From contig SZWC01000507.1 in the NCBI GenBank assembly GCA_023375785.1, positions 185,937 through 249,936 of the forward strand: a DNA stretch of 64,000 nucleotides. Reading direction: 5' to 3'. Within the stretch, counting starts at the first letter, position 1. The number at the start of each line of letters is the position of its first letter. Origin of the DNA: Penium margaritaceum (lineage: Eukaryota > Streptophyta > Zygnematophyceae > Desmidiales > Peniaceae). The notes under the pieces were generated by a model. It did not search any database. It worked only from the letters and a program-made list of their open reading frames with translations, and had not been told where the DNA came from. The translations under genes were made by a program, and so were the position numbers. Shown here piece by piece: positions 57,401 to 64,000 of this stretch.

Positions 57401-60400
57401 ATTGAAAGGTGCAAAAAGACAAAGAAAGGTGGAGCAAGCTAGGGAAAGGTAGAGAAAGCCAGAGAAAGGTGGACCGAGCCAGAGAGAGGTGGAGCAAGCC
57501 AGGGAAAGGTGGGGCAACCTAGAGAAAGGTGGAGCAAGCCAAAGAAAGGTGGAGCAAGCTAGAGAACAATGGAGCAAGCCAGAGAAAGTTGGAGCTATCC
57601 AGAGGAAGGTGGAGCAAGCCAGAGAAAGGTGGAGCAAGTCAGAGTACGGTGGAGCAAGCCAGAGAAAGGCGGAGCAAGCCAGAGAAAGTTGGAGCTATCC
57701 AGAGGAAGGTGGAGCAAGCCAGAGAAAGGTGGAGCAAGTCAGAGTACGGTGGAGCAAGCCAGAGAAAGGCGGAGCAAGCCAGAGAATCCAAGAATGAGCT
57801 AGAGAATGGTCGGGCAAGCCAGAGAAAGGTAGAGCAGGGCAGAGAAAAGGTGGAGCAAGGCAGAGAACGGGGGAGCAAGCTAGAGAATGGCGGAACAAGC
57901 CAGAGAACGGTGGAGCAAGCCAGTTAAAGGTGCAGCCAGCCACACAAAGGTGGAGGAAGCCTGAGAAAGGTAGAGCAAGCCAGAGAACAGTACAGGAAGC
58001 CAGAGAACGGTGGAGTAAGCCAGAGAAAGGTGGAGCAAGCCAGAAATAGGTGGAGCGAGCCAAAGAAAGGTGGGGCAAGCCAAAGAAATGTGGAGCGGGC
58101 CAGAGAACAGTGGAGCAAGCCTGAGAACGGTGGATCAAGCCAGAGAATGGTGGACCAAGCTAGAGAACAGTGAAGCAAGCCAGAGAAAATTGAAGCAAGC
58201 CTGCGAAATGTGGAGCAAGAAAGAGAAATGCGGTACAGGCCAGAGAAAGGCGGAGAAGGCCAGAAAAAGTGGGAGAAAGCCAGAGAAAGGTGGAGCAAAC
58301 AAGCAAATGGTGGAGCAAGCCAGAGAACGGTGGAGCAAGGCAGAGAACGGTGGAGCAAGTCAGAGTACGGTAGAGCAAGCAAGAGAACAGTGGAGCAAGC
58401 CTGAGAAAGGTGGAGCAAGCCAGAGAAAGGTGAAGCAAGCCAGAGAATGTTTGAGCAAGCCCGAGAACGGTAGAGCAAGCCAGAGAACGGTGGAGCAAGC
58501 AAAAGAAAGCTGGAGAAAGCCAGAGAACAGTTGAGCAAGCCAGCAGACAGTGGAGCAAGCCAGATTTGGTGGAGCAAGCCAGAGAAAGGTGGAGCAAGCC
58601 AGAGAAAGTTGAAGCAAGACAGAGAAAGGCGGAGCAAGCCCAAGAAAGGTGGAGCAACCCAGAGAAAGGTGGAGCAAGCCAAGGAAATGAAGAACAAGCC
58701 AGAAAATGATGTAGCAAGCCAAGGAAAGGTGGAGCAAGCCAGAGAAAGGTGGAGCAAGCCAGAGATAGGTGGAGCAAGCCAGAGAAAGATGGACCAAGCC
58801 AGAGAATGGTGGAGCAAGCCAGATAAGGGTGGAGCACGCTAGAGGTGGGTTGAGAGATCGGTGGAGCAAGCCAGTGAAAGGTTGAGCAAGCGAAAGAAAG
58901 ATGGAGCAAGTCAGGGAAAGGTGGAGAAAGTAAGAGAAAGGTGGAGCAAGCCAGAGAAAGATGGACCAAGCCAGAGAATGGTGGAGCAAGCCAGATAAGG
59001 GTGGAGCACGCTAGAGGTGGGTTGAGAGATCGGTGGAGCAAGCCAGTGAAAGGTTGAGCAAGCGAAAGAAAGATGGAGCAAGTCAGGGAAAGGTGGAGAA
59101 AGTAAGAGAAAGGTGGAGCAAGGCAGAGAAAGATGGAGCAAGCCAAAGACAGGTGGAGCAAGCCAGGGAAGGGTGAAGAGAGCTAGAGAAAGAAGGATCT
59201 AGTAAGAGAAAGGCGGAGCAAACCACAGAAAGGTGCAGCAATCCAGAGAACGGTAGAGCAAGCCAGAGAACGGTGGAGCAAGGCAGAGAAATATGGAGCA
59301 AGCCAGAGGAAGGTGGAGAAAGCCACAGAACGGTGGAGCAAGCCAGACAAAGCTGGATCAAGCCGGAGGTTTGTGGAGCAAGCCAGAAAACGGTGGAGCA
59401 AGCCAGCGAGGATGGAGTGATCCTGAGAACGGCGGAGCAAACCAGAGAATAGTGGAAAAATTCAGAGAACGGTGGAGCAAGCCAGCAAACCGTGGAGCAA
59501 GCCAAGGAAAGGTGGAGCAAGTCAGGGAAAGGTGGAGCAAGACAGACAAAGGTGCAGCAAGCCAGAGAAATGTGCAGCAAGCCAGGGAAAGGTGGAGCAA
59601 GACAGACAAAGGTGCAGCAAGCCAGAGAAATGTGCAGCAAGCCAGGGAAAGGTGGAGCAAGAAAGAGAACGGTGGAGCAAGTCAGAAAACGGTGGAGCAA
59701 GTCAGAGAAAGGTGGAGTAAGCTTGAGAAAGGTGGAGTAGGATAAAGAAAGTTGGAGCAAGCCAGAGAACGGTGGAGCAAGCCAGACAACACTGGAACAA
59801 GCCAGAGAATGGTGGAGCAAGCCACACAAAGGTGGAGCAAGACAGAGAATGGTGGAGCAAGCCACAGAACGGTGGAGTAAGCCAGAAATGGGTGGAGTAA
59901 GCCAGATAAAGGTGGAGTAATCTTGAGAAAGGTGGAGCAAGCCGGAGAAAGGTGGAGCAAGCCAGAAATGGGTGGAGTAAGCCAGATAAAGGTGGAGTAA
60001 TCTTGAGAAAGGTGGAGCAAGCCGGAGAAAGGTGGAGCAAGCCAGAGAACGGCAGAGCAAGGGAGTGAAAGGTAGAGCAAGCCAGGGAAAGGTGGAGCAA
60101 GCCAGAGACAGGTGGAGCAAGCCAAAGAACGGTGGAGCAGTCCAGAGAACGGTGGATCAAGCCAGAGAATGGTTGAGTAAGCTAGAGACCGGTGGAGAGG
60201 GCGAGAGAACAGTGGAGCTGGCCAGAGAACGGTGAAGCAAGGCATAGAATGGTGGAGCAAGCCAGAGAAAGGTGGAGAAAGCTAGAGAAAGGAAGAGCAA
60301 GCCAAAGAAAGGTGGAGTAAGCCAGAGAAAGGTGGAGCAAGCCAGAGAAAGTTGGAGCAAGCCAGAGAACGGTGGAGCAAGCCAGAGAAAGGTGGAGCAA

Positions 60401-63400
60401 GCCAAGGAAAGGTGGAGCAAGTGAGTGAAAGGTAGAGCAAGCAAGAGAAAGGTAGAGCAAGCCGGAGAACGGTGGAGCAAGCCAGAGAAAGGTGGAGCAA
60501 GCCAAGGAAAGGTGGAGCAAGTGAGTGAAAGGTAGAGCAAGCAAGAGAAAGGTAGAGCAAGCCGGAGAAAGGTGAAGGAAGCCCAAGAATGGTGCAGCAA
60601 GCCAGGGAAGGTGGAGCAAGCCAGAGAAAGGTGGAGCAGGCCAGAGAAAGGTGGAGAAAGCCAGAGAACGATGGAGCAAGCCAGGGAAAGGTTGATCAAG
60701 TCAGAGAATGGTGGAGCAAGCCAGAGAAAGCTGGAGCAAGCAAGAGAACGGTGGAGTGAGCCAAAGACAGGTGGAGCAAGCCAAAGAACAGTGGCGTAAG
60801 CCAGAGAACGGTTGAGCAAGCCAGCGAACGGTGGAGCAATCCACACAAAGGTGGAGCCACGTAGGAAAATGTGGAGCAAGCCAGAGAAATGTGGAGCAAG
60901 CAAGAGAAAGGTTAAGCAAGCCAGAGAAAGGTGGAGCAATCCAAAGAAAGGTGGGGCAAGCCAGGGAAAGGTTAACCAAGCTAGAGAAAGGTGGAGCAAG
61001 CCGGAGAACGGTAGAGCAAGTCAGAGAACGGTAGAGCAAGCCATAGAAAGATGGAACAAGCAAGAGAGAATGGAATATGCTAGAGAACGGAGGAGCAAGT
61101 CAAAGAAAGGTGGAGCAGGCTAAAGAAAGGTGGAGCAGGCCAGAGAATGGTGGAACAAGCCAGACAACGGTGGAACAATCCACAGAAAAGCGTAGCAAGC
61201 CAGAGGAAGGTAGAGCAAGCCAGAGAAAGGAGGAGGAGGCCAGATAACGGTGGACGAAGCTAGAGAAAGGTGGAGCAAGCCAGAGAAAGATGGAGCAGTC
61301 CAGAGAAATATGAAGAAAGCCAGAGAAAGGCTGAGTAAGCAAGATAAATGTGGAGAAAGCCAGTTAAATGCAGAGCAAGCCAGAGAACGTTGGAGCAAGC
61401 CAGAGAACGGCGGAGCAAGCCAGAGAAAGATGAAGCAATCCATAGAACGGTGGAGCAAGCCAGAGAAACATGGAGCAAGCCAGAGAAAGTTGGAACAGGC
61501 CAGAGAAAGGTGGAGCAGGCCTGGGATCGGTGGAGCAAGCGAGAGAATGGTGGAGGAAGCTACAGGACGATGGAGAAGGCCAGAGAACAATGGAGCAGGC
61601 CACAGAACAGTGGAGCAAGCCAGAGAAAGGTAGAGGAAGCCAGAGAGGGTTGGAGCAGGCCAGAGAACGATGGAGCAGGCCAGAGAGAGGTGGAACAAGC
61701 AAGAGAAATATGCAGCAAGCCAGAGGAATGTGGAGCAAGCCAGAGAACGGTGGAGCAAGCCAGAGAACGGTTGAGGAGTCCAGAAAAAAACTAGCAAGCC
61801 AGAGAAACATGGACCAGGTCAGAGAAAGGTGGAGCAGGCCAGAGCAAGGCGGCACAGGCCATGAAACCTGAAGCAAGACAGATAACGGTGGAGAAGGCGA
61901 TGGAAAGGTGGAGTAGGCCAGAGAAAGTTGTAGCAAGGGAGAGAAAGGTGGAGCAAGTCAGAAAACGCTGGAGCAAGCCAGAGAATGGTGGAGTAAGTCA
62001 GAGAACGGTGGACCAGGCAAGAGAAAGGTGGAGTAGGCCAGACAAAGTTGGATTAAGGCAGAGAAAGGTGGACCAAGCAAGAGAAAGGTGGAGCAAGCCA
62101 GAGAAAGGTGCAGCAAGCCAAGGAAAGCTGGAGCAAGGCACAGAAAGGTGCAGTAGGCCACAGAAAGGTGGACCAAGCCACAGAACGGTGGAGCTAGCCA
62201 GAGAACGTTGGTGCATGCCAGAGAAAAGTGGAGCATGCCAGAGAAAGGTGAAGCAAGCCAGAAAACAGTGGAGCAAGTCAAAGAAAGCTGGAGCTAGCTG
62301 GAGAAATGTTGATTTAGCAAGAGAACGTTGGAGCAAGCCAGAGAAAGGTTTAGCAAGCCAGAGATCAGTGAAGCAAACCATTGAAAGGTAGAGCAAGCCA
62401 AAGAAAGGCGGAGCAAGCCAGGGAAAGGTAGAGAAAGCCAGAGAAATATGGAGCAAGCAAGAGAGAGGTGGAGCAAGCCAGGGAAAGGTGGGGCAACCCA
62501 CAGAAAGGTAGAGCAAGCCAGAGAAAGGTGGAACAAGCTAGAGAACGATTGAGCAAGCTAGAAAAAGGTGGAGCAATCCAGAGAAAGGTGGAGCAAGCCA
62601 GAGAACAGTGGAGGAAGTCAAAGAACGTTGGAGCAAGCCAGATGATGTGGAGCAAGCCAGAGAACGGTGGAGTAAGCTAGTGAATGGTGAAGCAAGCCAG
62701 AGAAATGTGGAGCAGAACAGAGAAAGGTGGAGTAAGCCAGAGAAAGGTGGAGCAAGCCAGAGAAAGTTGGAGCAAGCCAGATGATGTGGAGCAAGCCAGA
62801 GAACGGTGGAGTAAGCTAGTGAATGGTGAAGCAAGCCAGAGAAATGTGGAGCAGAACAGAGAAAGGTGGAGTAAGGCAGAGAACAAGGAGGTCTGCAAGA
62901 GAATGGTGGAACAAGACAGAGAACGGTGGAGAAAACTAGAGAAAGGTAGAGCAAGCCACAAAAAGGTGGAGGAATCCAGAGAAAGGTACAGCAAGTCCGA
63001 GAACGGTGGGTCAAGCCAGAGAACGGTGGAGTAAACCAGAGAAAGGTGGAGCAAGCCAGAGATAGGTGGGTTAGACAGAGAAATGTGGACCAAGCCAGAA
63101 AATGGTCGAAAAAGCCAGAGAACGGTAGAGCAAGCCAGAGAACGGTGGATCAAGCCAGAGAATGGTGGAGCAAGCTAGAGAACAGTGGAGCAAGCCAGAG
63201 AACAGTGGAGCACGCCTGAGAACGGTGGAGCAGGCAAGGGAAATGTGGAGCAGGCCAGAAAATGTGGGAGCAAGCAAGAGAAAAGTGGAGCAAACAAGCC
63301 AATGGTGGAGCAAGCCAGAGAACAGTGGAGCACGCCTGAGAACGGTGGAGCAGGCAAGGGAAATGTGGAGCAGGCCAGAAAATGTGGGAGCAAGCAAGAG

Positions 63401-64000
63401 AAAAGTGGAGCAAACAAGCCAATGGTGGAGCAAGCAAGAGAACGGTGGAGCCAGCCAGAGAACAGTGGAGCAAGTCAGAGTAAGGGAGAGCAAGCCAAAG
63501 AACAGTGGAGCAAGCCTAAGAAAGATGGAGCAAGCCAGGGAACAGTGAAGCAAGCTAGAGGACAGAGGAGCAAGCCAGAAAATGGTAGAGCAAGCCAGAG
63601 AAACGTGGAGCAAGCCTGAGAATGCTGGAGCAACCAAGAGAAAGGTGGAGGAAGCTAGGCGAAGGAGGAACAAGCCAGAAATAGATGTAGCAAGCCAGGG
63701 AAAGGGGGAGCAAGGCAGAGAAATGTGGAGCAAGCCAGAGAAAGGTGGAGCAAACCAGGGAAAGGTGAACAAAGCCAGAGAAAGGTGGACCAAGCCAGAG
63801 AACGGTGGAGCAAGCCAGAGAAAGATTGAGCAAGCAACAGATCAGTAGACCAAGCCAGTGACAGGTGGAGCAAGCCAAAGAAAGATGGAGCAAGTCGGGG
63901 AAAGATGCAGCAATCTAGAGATAGGTGGAGCAAGCCAGGGAAAGGTTAAGTGAGCTAAAGAAAGGTGGAGCAAGTAAGAGAAGGTTGGAGCAAGGCAGAG
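54440..64000 (+). repeat. Module B of the satellite, second copy (runs off the window)
   Basis: It matches 43735-53000 through the anchors given for that copy. Its first about 600 bp also match the end of module A (31280-31900), so modules A and B share that segment. Confidence 0.85.

Larger units (their letters stand above)
34101..64000 (+). repeat. 20-bp minisatellite, block III (to window end)
   Basis: Same monomer and same orientation as blocks I and II, interrupted only by the N gap at 43417-43683. It contains a 40-bp homogeneous island (38088-38753), the right copy of module A (38765-44420), and two copies of a 10.5-11 kb module B (about 43.7-53.0 kb and 54.4-64 kb). Two-copy duplications of 5-7 monomers are frequent, for example 36241-36480, 46141-46380, 49271-49550, 52211-52490 and 63187-63420. 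I see no gene, RNA or foreign insertion in it. Confidence 0.97.

Noticed and set aside
5135-64000. Telomeric or known centromeric repeat
   Set aside because: The 20-bp monomer matches neither TTTAGGG-type telomere repeats nor the 150-180-bp size class of common plant centromere satellites, and no CENP-B-like box is seen. A centromeric or pericentromeric place remains possible but unsupported.

Overview
The window is a eukaryotic, very probably plant-lineage (streptophyte-like), heterochromatic contig. It holds no intact protein-coding gene that I can support. The evidence is two decayed Ty1/copia retrotransposons on the minus strand, more than 50 kb of a 20-bp minisatellite, scaffold gaps, and a decay pattern (C to T and G to A at CG and CAG sites) like that of plant CG/CHG methylation. 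The species cannot be named from the sequence.

Layout. 1-596 is a non-coding flank rich in palindromes. 597-5134 is a complete but dead Copia element (copy 1): two LTRs of about 241 bp, with gag, zinc knuckle, protease, integrase, reverse transcriptase and RNase H remnants read right to left. 5135-12956 is minisatellite block I. 12957-15278 is a second Copia (copy 2), cut off inside integrase on its left. 15279-18828 is an assembly patchwork of short contigs joined by single N bases (15279, 16329, 18686) plus a 288-bp gap. It repeats the LTR edge of copy 2 and holds a perfect 40-bp array. 18829-31957 is minisatellite block II. 31958-34100 is the only non-satellite spacer on the right, with a cluster of C-run-tipped inverted-repeat units built on a 13-bp TGTAT iteration. 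34101-64000 is minisatellite block III.

The minisatellite monomer is GGTGGAGCAAGCCAGAGAAA or close variants, always in the same orientation. It is organised at several scales: 20-bp monomers; adjacent two-copy duplications of 5-7 monomers; four perfectly homogeneous islands (40, 180, 20 and 40 bp units); and kilobase modules (26.1-31.9 against 38.8-44.4 kb; 43.7-53.0 against 54.4-64 kb; 5.1-12.9 partly against 18.8-25.7 kb). The monomer has no stop codon in any frame on either strand, so the many long open frames are a trivial result of the repeat and are not annotated as genes.

The points most worth following are the TGTAT/C-run units of the spacer (32100-32830), the CpG-decay logic of the monomer variants, the shared LTR-satellite junction, a strong hairpin in the Copia leader, and the question of which homogeneous islands and contig joins are real.
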